Shown in pieces: positions 22,995-35,261 of a DNA stretch of 64,000 bases. The notes beneath the pieces are model-generated. The model worked only from the letters and a program-made list of their open reading frames with translations, was not told where the DNA came from and made no database searches. The DNA lies in assembly GCA_032629725.1 (NCBI GenBank), contig JAFEVB010000026.1, forward strand, positions 744,001-808,000, given 5' to 3'. Position numbers and translations under genes: made by a program. How positions within the stretch are numbered: the stretch's first letter is position 1; every line of letters starts with the position of its first letter. Source of the DNA: Gremmenia infestans. Its lineage: Eukaryota; Ascomycota; Leotiomycetes; Helotiales; Hamatocanthoscyphaceae.

Positions 22995-25900
22995 TGTTCT
23001 ATACACAAGGTACCTGGATGTATCATGTATGCCATGCGGAGTATTGTAACGAGTCAGTCCGTCGGCCGCTTGGAGTGAGTGTCTGTATACTGTACTGTCC
23101 TCGTGGCCACATTAGCCCCATATGTACGTAGATGGCCGTTGGCACTCATGTCACACGGTGTCTGCGCATATTACATACATACATACAGGAGCATTATGTA
23201 CATATTATATACCTATATATCAATCAATAATTGTTTACTTACGGCCCCTGCCTCGGGTCGCTAATGGATCAAGAGCTGAATGAAGAAGCATGATGTAACC
23301 CTTTTCGGGATGTCACGGAATGGAGTGGAAGATTTGATTGTGTTTGGGTCTTGATATTGATATTGCATGTGCGCCTGCTATTCAAATATTATGTCTTCAT
23401 CTGTATCCCATTCCATTCCCCGTGGGGGATCCAATCAATAAAATACGCACTGATTGCATAACTAACCCAACCCAGACCCCTTATCCCATGTCTCCTGACT
23501 GTATTCCCCATAGGGATCTCAGTGTGCCATTGCCATTGCCAATCCCAATAAATAAAAACGCCGGGTGATATAGGTGCTGCTACAGTTGAACAACCCAGGG
23601 GTATGCCATGTTCGTAAAAGAAAGGGGTATTATGTGCCACTTCGACGACAGCACGATATATGTTAAAGAAAGTTCCAGATAAGCGCCCCAAGCCCCATAA
23701 ACGTGTTGTTGGTACAGACGAGCGAATTCGAAGAAAGTTGGATATCAAAAAAAGACTAGCATATGCTTGCATGTAGAACGCACGGATTCGAGGCCGGCTC
23801 GAGACACCGCATGGACTGCACTCCCAGAAATCGATAACGGTGCGGCGCGTTGGGGAAATCCCAAGTGCGGATAAAAGAGGAAGAGCTGAATGACGATAAC
23901 GGATGTGATGTTGAATGCGGATGGTAAGTCCGAGCTGCGCCGCTCTCGCGCTCAATGACGGGTCGCCGAGAGACGACAGACGACCCAAAATCATAGCTGG
24001 GCGTGCAAGGCGTGCAGTTCGGTGCACGCTGAAAAGGTGTGGGCCGAGAATGCTGGTCTAGGCATGTCCCAGGAAAGTTCGCATGGCGTTTGGTGATATG
24101 CATGTCAGATGTTGGGCTGCCGTTGTGGTACTTGGGGGCCAGCCAAGCAAGGGAGGGATGCATAAGGTATATTGGAGATCCAAGGTGCATTCGTATCTGC
24201 GGCCATGGAAATGATTGCATGGATCAAGCTATGGGTGTGGGTATGAAACCGATGTTGTATTTCGAGGACTGGGAGGAAATCGGCGCTTCGTCTTTGTTGG
24301 CATGTTGCCTTGATTGAGATGACACAAAATGTCAAGGAGAGAACAGGATTGAGACTGAATTTCCGATCTGCAAAAGTGTGTTGGTACCGCGAGTTGAAGT
24401 AAATTTGGTATCCGATTTGAGGTGTTGTTGGGGTTGTCACAGAGCCTCTCCTCTACTTTGGCAGAGGGGGGAGGGGTCTGCTTGGTGGTGGGCCTGGGCA
24501 AGGAGGCAATTGCGAAGGACGGTGGGCAGCAGGCATTGTGAGTGTGTTGAGGATTCGAGGATCTCGAAGGTAGTTTGGTAGGTTCGAGAGTTGGTGATAA
24601 TGTGGTTTTTCTCGGGGGTAGCAGTAAGGTTATATAGTTTGATGTGGTTGGTGAGTTATATCGGGGTTGCTGGCTACGCAATGGTAAATGTTTCTTGGTC
24701 GAGGATAGGGTTTGTTTCGAAACTTGATGCTGCAGGCTGGAAATAGTCTGTGATGCTTGACCTTGTTGAATTGGTGGATATTGATTCCTTGGGCCTTGGG
24801 GGGGCCGACCCTTTATGTAGGAGGAGGGACGAGTCGAGTACGAGTCCGATCGTACTTGTCGGGCATCTGGGGAAATTTGTTCAATTACTCACGCACTGGA
24901 CGAGGATTAGATCGGCACGGGTGTATTCAGCACAAATACTCCAAGTAGCAGGGATTGGAAACTGCGCTTACCCGCTGATGGTCCATGAGCCGAAATGGAA
25001 CAAGAGATTATTCCAAAAGGTGGACTCTCCAGCGTCTCCTGATGAGATGCCATGCCTTGGCCCTTGACCCGAAATAGCGTGGCGTGGCAGAATAAAAGCC
25101 AGCAGGACCCTGCCTTGGCACGACGCCAAAAATGAAACACGATAGCGTGGGAGGCCTGTAGGTTGTACATAAGTAGGCTGTACAGTAGTGAGTGCAGCAG
25201 CAACGCCTGTGCAAGGTGCGGTCTGGCGTTCGTTTGGCGCCGTCAACACGGACGATCAGGTAGGGACAGGACAGGACAGGGACTCCTAGGATGTTTATGG
25301 ATACGGGGTTTGCACTGTACCAACCAGAACAGGCAGCGCACACGTTCGAGCTGTTGTTTGAGTAACAGGAGGGATATGTCACGCACTTGGCAACTTTGGG
25401 CAAGGTCGTAGAAATAATATCAGCTTCAGCGAAAAGTCGGTGACCGGTGTAGTTTTGCGTATCATTTTACTTTACTACTATACTCTACTCTAACTTGCTC
25501 TTGTCTCCTTTATCCCAGCCCTTCGGGTCAGCTGGAAGTCAGGGGGTTGCCTGTTATTTACTGCTTCTGGTCCGTGGCATTAAACCGTCATGCTGAGCAA
25601 ATTAAATACCATGTTCATTCTTTAAAGTTAAATAACACAGCTATAGTAGCTGCTTCATATCTCCGTATTATTGGCATATTTCCTTCAATACCCGCACCAC
25701 GCACGTCTTTAAAATGCCCTGGAAATTGGCCCTAATAATATATATATGCAATTGTCTGCCAGCCATTAGAGACTGACTAAATTGCTGACCGTCATCTTCC
25801 ATTGGGCTATTATGCCATGTCATTATCATGCCATGCCAGCCCAGTCTAGTCCGACCCGGCATATTGGCTCGCCTTTCTGTATGGTTCCGTTGTTATCCCG

Positions 25901-27829
25901 TCGCATATAAACATGGATGATGAAGTTGCAGGTGGATTTACTTCGTATACTTGTACAACATCATATGAATCATACAGTACAGTAGTGAAAAGTATCTACT
26001 CTCCACGTCTTTATGAGTACTACTCTAAAACACGGGCCAATGTTCCAATAGGGCTGCATCATTACCGACCGTGGGGAGTCTGGGAACTGATGGCACCATG
26101 ACACGAGATGCCGAGTCTGCCGTATACGGAGTACCTAGTAAAGCGCAAGAGAAACCTGAAATATATTTACCTTTTACTACAGGCAGAAGTACGAAATACG
26201 TATGGGGACGACATAGCCTCGTCTGAGCCACACCGAAAAGTGTAATCCTTGGTAATACCACCGGTACTGAACATGTCCCTATCGATCTGGATACTTCTCC
26301 GCTCATACAGCATCAGAGTACAAACGCTTTATCGTTAATCGTCTATAGTACAGAGATTTAAGACCCCATTAACAATATTAATAAGATGTTTGCTAAAAAT
26401 GGAATCTATTTCAAGCATTATTCATGAATGCATTATTTCATATCCAATTTCAGGCGCAATAAAGACAAAAAAAAGCAACTCAGCGACGTTTCTCAGCCGT
26501 GCATAACATTGTTGTATTCCCAGTGCTCCGGAGCCTTCTGTCAAGTCGCAATTTCCTTGTTTCCAGAATAATCACGGCTTCTCCTTTTCCATTTCCAATA
26601 ATGCGGCCGCCTGATCTCACTCGATATTTACTGCAACTAACTGCACAAGGAAAGGGCCAAGGCTGAGAGGCTCAATTGATCAATCGATATATTCTGCGCA
26701 GGACCCTGCATTTCTTCATTATTCATGCCCTTGCCTCGCATCATTCTCTGCGTCACTTCAATGTCTGACATCTCAGATCTTCAGAAGCTTTATTTATTAC
26801 TGTATGCAAGCGGCAGATCGCCCAGCACTTGCTTCTTTCCTAAAGCGATGAATGCTAGCACTACTCTAATATTCCTTGCTTTTCTTCTCTTCTCCTCTCC
26901 TCGTCAGGGATGAATTTCTATTGGGTACCACGACTTCTATAGAACGAGGAGAAAAGCCCCCGGCGCGACATCAGCTTTTGCTTTCTTCTTCAAATCCGGT
27001 TTCCATGTCCCGAAATTCCACACCGCCCTGAACAAGGCTAACAATAAAGCTCAACAATGAGAAGTTTCTTTTGTTCGCCCTATTTCCTTATCATTCCCTC
27101 TTATTATATTCTCCCGCAATCATACCATCATGAATAGAGCCATCTAGCCCTTACACCCACGTGCGTAGATTTTTATCTCGAATTCGTGGCCGATACACCT
27201 AGGTACGTATACGGACAGACTTTCATCTTCAATCGGTGGAGTGTTGCCCGAGATTTACCCAGATCTCGAGGTTCGTTTCGATGGTAGATAAGCTACTCGT
27301 ATAAAAAGGGGCGGAGATATATGAAAAAGCTTGATCTTTTAAGGCTTTCTAGTCTAATAGCGAGCGAAGAAGGAAGGAAGAACCGACTATTATACGAAGT
27401 AAGTACTTGTAATGTGCACGTCTTAATAAAGGCAGTTTTATAGATGCATAACGCTCTATTATGTTTCTGCTTTAATTCTCCTTGCATCCAAATCTACGGT
27501 ATAGCATAAGCTGATCGGGTATTATTGCTACATAGCATCAAAGTATCCCGTCCGGGCCGTGTGGAGCGAAGGCGGTGAAGTCCTCCGCTGAACCATTACT
27601 GCCGTGACTCGTGAAGCTCCAACTTTAATCTTCAAACCGTTTCTACTTTTCTATCTCTTTTGGGTCACGTTGTCTCTGTTATGATCAGCTACGGGCGTAT
27701 TCGAGTCTGATCTCTCCACAATTGATATTGGCTTGATATAGAGTTTTATGTTTCAGCTTTCTCAAGATACGTACGGGGTATTCTATATGGCGTAAGAGTA
27801 AGCCAATTCCTATTTACGCGTTAAATAAA

Positions 27830-27975
27830 ACGCCATGAAAAATTCTTAGACCTAGCAGCTTACTTTATTATCACTACCTAAGGTATCATTTCATGCCTTT
27901 TGGTCTGTTTATGCCATACTATATAAGCTTGCTATGCTCCTTCATCATACTACCGTATCGTTCACCCGACGTTTA
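27830..27975 (+). mobile_element. Possible Ty3/gypsy-type reverse transcriptase fossil
   Basis: One frame reads RYHFMPFGLFMPYY near 27880-27925, close to the family box (Y..xVMPFGLxNAP) of LTR-retrotransposon reverse transcriptases. Upstream sequence in the same frame has PIYALNKTP followed by a stop. The surroundings are AT-rich and full of stops, as expected after repeat-induced mutation. The match is short and could be chance. Confidence 0.25.
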
Positions 27976-29194
27976 TTGCGGCCCGCAGTATTCTTTAGCT
28001 TGAGGCTTAAGCCTGTTGAGTAGAAGGCTACACTTTCCAATTCAAGACTCTCAGTTCTTCGGAGATACCGAGAAGACCTTGACTTAGCGGACTTAGCGGA
28101 TTTATGATGATTCATGTAAATACCTACGCCCTGAAAATCGGAAATTTCATAGTGAAAATCTCAACCTTATACTTCGTAGCTTCTCTTCTTGGCCGTCGTT
28201 TCAGCAAGACCGTCTCGCCGAGAGGGACCGAACCTCTTACTCTGCTCGAGATGACGAGTTTGTTTGCCACTCCCACGAACTTCCTCCTCGTGAAATTACA
28301 GTCAGACTTTTAATTTGCAACCATCAGTAGTACAAGTACAACTCCAACCCCTGCAGCGTAATACCTTCCAGCTCCCATCACAGTCGCCCTTGCATATTCG
28401 CCTCCCATCCCCTGGGATCTCGCAGACAACAACGCCCTATCGCCTGCCCCGGACAAGACGATCTCTCCACCATCCATCCCATCCCTTACCCCTGCATTGC
28501 GCTGCTCTCTTCCAGAAGCCTTCTCTCGCTTCCCCTAGTCACATCACTCTTGGCTTGGCATACCCACGCACGCAGCAAACGTAATTTTATGAAAATCTCT
28601 TTAAATTCCAATTTCGTTTTTAAAATTGCTAAAAATAAAATTGCTCCTCCTCGTCCTGTTCTTTTCCTTTTTCGTTCTTTTATTTTTTTAATTTTCTCTC
28701 TGGAAGGCTGGGAAATTAGATCCACTTTGTTCCATGGCCACGTTTTGGACAGGGAAGGGGGGTTTGATGGGCAGGGATGCAACATGGTACTGTGTACTGT
28801 ATTAGGCTGCAATCTTGTCGGTACTGTACGGACCTACTTGGTACGAGATACAGTACGTCAGAGCAGACAGGGAGCCTCAGCTGTACTGTACAGGTAATTA
28901 CGAGGACGCGTACAGTACCGAGACGTGGTGTGTAGACGTGTCTGTCTCCTTTCCCAGCCCATCAAACCACGCCCATCAAACGCACATGTTGTCAAACAAG
29001 CAGATACTTCATACTTGGTACTTGGTACTTGGTACAATTAGAAAACAGATGGCAGGGCAGGCAGGCAAATCTTTTATTTATTCCTGACACAGACGGGTTT
29101 CATCATCACGGATTTTCATACAAGAGTGCGTCAATACCTACAGCAGTACCTCTTGGATAAGTAAGATCTTACGAAATACGAAATACTTCGTATA

Positions 29195-29229
29195 GCGCAG
29201 CGCAGCGCAGCGCAGCACAGCACAGCACA
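29195..29229. repeat. (GCGCA)n/(GCACA)n microsatellite
   Basis: About seven tandem five-base units, GCGCA passing into GCACA. Confidence 0.9.
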
Positions 29230-31925
29230 ATCAATCGTGTGCTTGGTGCGCGTGACCTGACTGATCTCTTTCTTCACCGCCTTGAGGCAGCTTTACGTTA
29301 TGCTGTGATGTACTCCGTACTGTACTGTACTGTACTGCTGCCCCACAGCTGTGACGTGACGTGCTGGATGGACCCTGAACCTGAGCTAAGGTGGGACTTA
29401 TTCGTAAATGGCATCTGGCGAGATTGCAATGCCATGTCCATCTCTTCAAATCCCCATCCCATCTACGTGGATATTCCATGCGGGACAGCTAAACATGGGT
29501 AAATCAATTTTCGGGAGATGAAAATTTAGATCTAGTAGTAGTGGTGGTGCTTACTTGAAGTGCTATAGGACTCATATTATAATAATTAATTAATCAATAA
29601 TACAAGCCCGCATCACTTCTACATTTGCCTCAAGCCAACACAACACCAACCTAAACTAACATTAAACAATGCCCGATATTTACTTACCTTCCTTCCCTTT
29701 GAAAACCCCGGATAATACTACCCATTACTTTATTACAAATCATCCATCTACAGCCCTACTCCGTAATACAACGTGATATACTTGTAGTAAAGAACCCCCT
29801 TTTCGTCTCTTTCCTTCAAAAAAGTCCGCTTCTCTCTCCACTCCCCTCTCCTCTCCCCCTTTCCAAATCCCACCACTCAACTCCACTCCACGCTCACCCT
29901 GATCCACCGTACGCAAGCGAGTTCCAATTAGCGAGTTTCCATTGCAAACGCCGAAGAAGAAGAAAAAGAAAAAGAAAAAGGAAAAGTCCCCACGTGGCAC
30001 CTCCCAGGATCTCCCTTGCCTTGAATGTCACCTACAGGGGCCCTCCTCCTACCCCTACCCCCTGGTCAAGGCGGTGAAGGAACAGAAATGAAAGACCCGT
30101 CATGAGATCACTCGGTGTATTATTCTTTCCCTTTTTCATCATCTTCTTTTACTTACAAAATTACTCCGTATGAACTTACCTTACTTCTATACGTGTGCAT
30201 GCGGATACAGTACGGCAGTGAAAGTGGACGGCACAACGGGCATGTTCAAACCTTGAGGTTAAATTTGCGTAATTATAGTACTCAAACGTATGATAAGCAT
30301 GAAATTAGGGTTTTTTTTTCTTCCTTCCTTCCTTCCTTTCTCTTGAAGCAAGTACCGAAGTCGCTACGGAGTGTACGGAAGGAGGAATAGAGTTTTCTTA
30401 TTTGCTCATTTGCTTATTTGCTTGCTTGCCGTGCCGGTCTATGCCTGTCTATGCCTGTGAGAATCAGTGAACAAGTGAGTCAGATGCACCGCACCTCTGC
30501 TCTGCTCAGCCCAGCCCTGGAAAATGTCCCGAAGAGTAGCTTGTACCGAGGCTGCTGAGTGAGATCAGGGACCGTGGCACTTGAGATGCTACAGTAGGCG
30601 CGGGGTATGGGAGTAAAGGCGGTCAGTGAGTGAGTGACAGACAGGACAAGGGTGAGGGGAGGGAGAGGAGGGGTTCAACGACAGACAGGGGTTGGATAAA
30701 GTTGTACTGTAAAGACAGATACAGTACTGTACCTATTTCTAGAAGGACGGGTGGCTGACGTGAGGCTACGAATTCAGAACTAGGTGGCTGCGGCGCACAC
30801 CACTGGGTTGGCTTCTTCGGAAACATGGATGGATAAATTGAACAGTATGGTATGGTAAATATTCGATATTTTAATTCATTCTCAGGTGGAGAGGGGAGGG
30901 GAGCAGAGCGGATGGCGTGCGGGAAGGAGCTGCCATGACACTCGGGAGCGTGCATGCAGGTTGGTGGGCGGCCGGACGAGGCTGCATATTGTTAAGATAG
31001 GTAGGTATTTTGGGGGAAGGAAGGATTTATTGATTGATTGGACGGGCGGCTATTCCTACGCAATCGAGCGTATGATATGCGGCCCCAGGAATATTGGAAG
31101 GGAAAAGGAGAATGTGTTGCCATATAGGGACCTCTTATTCACGGATATCGATGAGCCGGTAGGATGTAGGTCTGAAGGATTGAGTTGGGAAATTTGGAAG
31201 AGACCTCGTGTTTATTGTTTGTTCAGCTGTTCAGAATAGCATGGATGGTTTAAAGTGACGAGATGATATCAACAAGTAAACAATCCTAGCCTTGGCCAGT
31301 AAACGCGCATCATGTCAGCCGTGCATGCTTATGATTATCAGCGTGGGTGTTTCACTAACCGCCGAGCCGCTTGGCTCGCGATCATAACCTTTTTGACCCC
31401 GTCGATCAGGCGTCCTGCCTCGGACTCCGAATACGCAATATGCGACCCCATCCTGCTGGTACTACGGGCCCCAGCAATGTTTTTACTTTGTACGAAGTAT
31501 GTTGGCCATCCTGAACCTCCACCCAAGTGCATGGCGTCGCGTCGTGGTGGAGAGGCACTTTGTGAGATCGTGATGTGACATGCTTGACCGCAACTGTGGG
31601 GTCCATGTTTCAAATAATAATCGGCCCTCAACCAGGTGGTCAAACATGCTCTTCTCCAGATGTTTTGATTCACACGTCATCCCGCGGTAACATCACATGT
31701 GTTATTGGCGTATTGGCGCAATAGCATGTACGATCAGCGGTGATCAAACATATCGTATGATAAGCCCTTTACAAGGGCCAGTTTTCCGTTTTGGAGACGG
31801 TGTGGGATCTTTATTCCCCAGCTCAGCCTGTCACTCAGCCGATGATTGTGCGTGGCATGGCATGTATCAACCGGGAAAGGCCGAGGATTGCCATACACTT
31901 TTTGAAGGTGCTCTGGTTTGAATCA

Positions 31926-32775
31926 TCAATCGTCCTCCGCAAGTGGCATTTGTGTAGAAGTGATCCAATCCTCCATCATTGCTTGCCCGCCGCTCATGGC
32001 CGGTTGCTTGCCCCTCTTATCCTTGCGCTTAACCACCAGACACAAAACTCGCCCGTAGATTGAGAATCCATCATAGGTTGTCTCCATGGCCATTTTCTTT
32101 TTGTCATCGTTCCCTTCTTCAGTAGAATGGTCTTCGTCCTCCTTTCTGCGTTTGGGTTGAGGCGAAAGAGCCAAGCTTTCTGGTGACGAATCTATGTTGA
32201 TAGAAGCTCGGTGACGTTTCGAACGACGGGACCCTTCATCGTCAGCGACGAATAGTGATTCTACGTCCTCTGCGGCGGGGAGATCTTCTAGATTCAGCCC
32301 GTCCTCTTCACTCTCTTCCCTCCGGACGACCGGCGCATCTTCGATATCAATGGCAGTATCATTTGTGGCTCCGGTAAGCTTCTGCGAATTCGATTGTAGT
32401 CCCTTCTTTCCCGTATCTCGGAAATGCTTCTGCTTCGTAAGGAGGGAATGTCGTGTGCTTGTTTCGGTCAAGAAGATGGAGACTTCAAAGTCCTCTGCTA
32501 ACATTAGTACACATCCTGCTGCAAATATATTTGCCCATACCTTCTACAACAACATCCTTCACGCCCTTCTTCTTCCCCCCTTTGCCTTTACTGCGCTCCT
32601 TTTCCTCACGCAGCTTTGGCAGAACCAGCGGACGGACACTCTCGATGACGCGAGGCAAGACCGGGTCTCTGGAATTCAGGAGCCAGCTCTCGGCCAGTAC
32701 CGGGTTATCGACATATATGCGGCATTCTAGGACTGAGTACTGGGTAATGCGCAGGTATCTGCGGATGGGCGCCAT
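31926..32775 (-). CDS. Conserved fungal protein of unknown function, probably nuclear
   Basis: Two exons, 32541-32775 and 31926-32494, join in frame to 267 residues. The N-terminal 90 residues look structured and conserved (MAPIRRYLRITQYSVLECRI, then WLLNSRDPVLPRVIESVRPL, then GKKKGVKDVVVEEDFEVSIF). The rest is disordered, acidic and Ser-rich, with a KRHR and PKRRK pair that could be nuclear signals, ending in a short block (WITSTQMPLAEDD). I recall similar uncharacterised proteins in other Pezizomycotina but cannot name a function. A frame extension to an ATG at 32922 exists; the ATG at 32775 starts the conserved-looking part. It is divergent from the NADH dehydrogenase gene. Confidence 0.8.
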
Positions 32776-33350
32776 GGTAGATTCATGGGGTTGGTTGTTG
32801 ACGTGAAGAGGCAAAGCAAACCCGAAGGCGTGTTTTGCCGCTAAGATCGCAGCCTTGCGCTTCAGGGGTTCATTCGTCTTATCAAAGGTTGTCTGAGCTC
32901 CCCCCTTGTTATTTATCAACATGCCAATGTAAAGTCAATATCAAGTCAACATCTATTTTGTTCGTTGTATACATATCTTCTATTCTTCTACAACAATTCC
33001 AAACTCACAGATGATTGCCACAGATGCTTGCTGCAAATATCCATTTTTCAACGTCAATGACTAAACCGCTGACTGTGCTGGCTTGGCTTGGCAGGTCTTT
33101 ATTTCTATGCTAGCCTTCAGCATCTAGACTTGTTTCTTTCTATTTCTTAATTATTCATCATTGATCGATGCTAGGGAAAAGTCCCATACCTTCGCTACAG
33201 TAATCTCGTGGGTCAAGGCGTCGCGGAGGAAGTCGGACTGTGTTTTCCTGACTTCCGCAAATCTCACCCTGAATTTTTAATCTTGTAATCATCGATACTG
33301 CCCTTCAATAAAAGAGGAAAAGCTCTTCTTGCTCCGTCTCGTCACCAAAC
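32776..33350. promoter_or_regulatory. Divergent promoter region
   Basis: 575 bases between two start codons facing away from each other. No clear TATA box or known operator was recognised. Confidence 0.45.
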
Positions 33351-35261
33351 ATGAGTTCCATGTTAAATACGTCCAGAAACTGTTCCCGTGCGTTCCGGAC
33401 AAATTTTGCATCGAAACGGCTTCTTTGCAGGGGTGTGTCAACACAAGAACTTGACGCTACGAAAGGAGGCAAGTAAATCAACTCAGTTCTCCTTCCTCGC
33501 TGATGGTTTGAAGATCGCGAAAGAGTTGTTATATTAGGATCAGGGTAAGCGCTCCTGGAATCTTTAAACTTGTGATCCACATGCTCACATTTTACTAGAT
33601 GGTCTGGTTTTGTCCTATCACGAGAGTTAGACAAGAAGAAATTCCAGACCGTTGTTGTATCACCAAGGACATATTTCGCCTTCACACCTCTGCTGGCATC
33701 CACAGCTGTCGGTACGCTAGAGTTCCGAACAACTGTGGAGTCTGTGAGACAGCGGCGATCCAAAGTCGAGTTCTTTCAAGGTTGGGCTGACGATGTAAAT
33801 TTCCACGAAAAGAGGATATGCGTCGAAGAAGCAGTCAGGAATGTCGTTCCGCCAAAGAGTGGCGAAATGAATAGTGTGACAGATAGGGATGCAACTTCGA
33901 AACCGTCGGGAAAGGGCAAAACGTTCTACCTGAGTTATGATAAGCTAGTTGTTGCAGTCGGATGCTACAGTCAGACGTTTAACACTCCAGGTGTAAGGGA
34001 GAACGCTTTCTTCTTAAGAGATGTGGTGGATGCTCAAAGGATCCGAAAGCGGATTCTTGAATGTAGGTTATTTGATAAAACTTCATGGCGTTGCTAACCC
34101 CTCGCACTAGGCTTTGAAATTGCTTCACTGCCAACCACCTCGGACAAATTAAAAGACCAGTTGCTGAATTTTGCCGTTGTAGGCGGTGGTCGTAAGTTGT
34201 AGTTCCCAGTCCAACTTCCAAATCAACCTACTAAGATAACCAGCAACCGGCGTTGAGTTCGCAGCTGAGCTTTATGATCTGTGTCATGAAGACTTGAAGA
34301 AATTCTACGCCAATCTGATTCCACGCATCAAAATTTCAATCTACGATGTTGCACAAAAGATTCTCCCAATGTTCGATGCCAAACTCGCCAACTATGCAAC
34401 GCAGAAGTTCAAGCGTGACGGCATTGCCATCAAAACCGAGCATCACATCGAAGAATTGCGTTCAGGCCTACCTGGCTCCTCAGAAGAGACCGGCGGCTGC
34501 TTTACCCTGAAGACCAAGGAAAACGGCGAGGTTGGCATTGGGATGTGCGTCTGGTCTACAGGTCTAATGATGAATCCGTTCATTCAAAAAGCAATGGACG
34601 ACGTGCACACCTATCCCACTTCTTCAGCAACCCATTCCCCTGAGCTTTCCACCGATCCATCCTCTATCAAATGGCATCTCAAACGCAGCCCCAAAACCGG
34701 CGGTTTAGTAGTTGACGACAAATTTCGTGTCCACCTCACTCCCCGCGACAGCAGCAACGGCAACTCCTCGGCTCCTGAAGCAACAGTCAATGACGTTTTT
34801 GCTCTCGGCGACGTCTCCGTTATGGAGAAGAGTCCACTGCCAGCTACTGCCCAAGTCGCGAACCAAGAAGCGATATGGCTCGGCAAGAGGCTGAACAATG
34901 GCGATATTGAGCAGAATAGCTTCACGTTCAAGAACATGGGTATCATGACATATGTGGGCAATATGAAAGCTATCATGCAGGTCGGACAGGGCCAGGAGAT
35001 TACGGGATGGCTTGCTTGGGTTATTTGGCGCGGTGCGTATTTGACGAAGACTCTTAGCTGGAGGAATAAGTTAATGGTTCCGATATATGTAAGCAACCCT
35101 TTCCTTTGTTCCTCCTTCATCTTCCCGGGTTCTATCTCTACAGGTATCAAGTACTAATTCTGTGCAGTGGTAATTTCTCTCTTCCCTCAACGAGAGACGA
35201 TGCTAATATGATGTTTAGGGCTGTTAACTGGACTTTCGGTCGAGACATTTCGAGATTCTAG
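33351..35261 (+). CDS. Alternative (type II) NADH:ubiquinone oxidoreductase, mitochondrial
   Basis: Single-subunit, rotenone-insensitive NADH dehydrogenase feeding electrons to ubiquinone without pumping protons. Exons are 33351-33468, 33514-33544, 33599-34062, 34111-34191, 34244-35088, 35168-35169 and 35219-35261, giving 527 residues in frame. Residues 1-30 are rich in Arg, Ser and Cys without acids, a likely mitochondrial presequence. Dinucleotide folds are VVILGSGWSGF (48-53) and VVGGGPTGVEFAAEL (about 229-234). VFALGDV and the C-terminal WTFGRDISRF membrane-binding end are family hallmarks. No EF-hand insert is seen. Two oddities: intron 1 begins with GC (GAG|GCAAGT), and conserved Trp514 needs a two-base exon. 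Whether it faces the matrix or the intermembrane space is not clear. Confidence 0.9.
35168..35169 (+). other. Predicted two-base micro-exon of the NADH dehydrogenase gene
   Basis: The bases TG lie between an upstream acceptor (TACTAATTCTGTGCAG) and a downstream donor (GTAATT), whose own intron ends GCTAATATGATGTTTAG. TG plus the following G makes the Trp of YWAVNWTFGRD. Both flanking introns have branch-point-like TACTAAT/GCTAAT words. Confidence 0.6.

Larger units (their letters stand above)
20451..31925. other. 11.5-kb gene desert
   Basis: No frame here shows a domain or a convincing intron-exon structure on either strand. The sequence is a patchwork of microsatellites, stuttering TACTGTAC/GTACCT-type words, pyrimidine tracts and AT-rich stretches (about 25.5-28.3 kb most strongly). 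Frames of 100-212 codons overlap one another near 23.4-24.7 kb on the minus strand, but none looks like protein. It may hold long promoters, noncoding transcripts or eroded mobile elements; I cannot tell which. Confidence 0.6.

Noticed and set aside
22441..23000. Short direct repeats suggesting a CRISPR-like array
   Set aside because: They are uninterrupted microsatellites without unique spacers, in a eukaryotic genome.
23389..24681. Chain of overlapping minus-strand frames of 111-212 codons
   Set aside because: No domain, no consistent splice joins, unnatural composition and mutual overlap in different frames.
28486..28812. 108-codon minus-strand frame with a Lys/Arg-rich patch
   Set aside because: The patch is the complement of a T-rich tract; no domain and no splice support.
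31312..31690. Open frames on both strands (88 and 111 codons)
   Set aside because: No recognisable motif; the two strands are equally open, so neither is supported.
34611..35150. 179-codon minus-strand frame
   Set aside because: Antisense shadow of the large NADH dehydrogenase exon.
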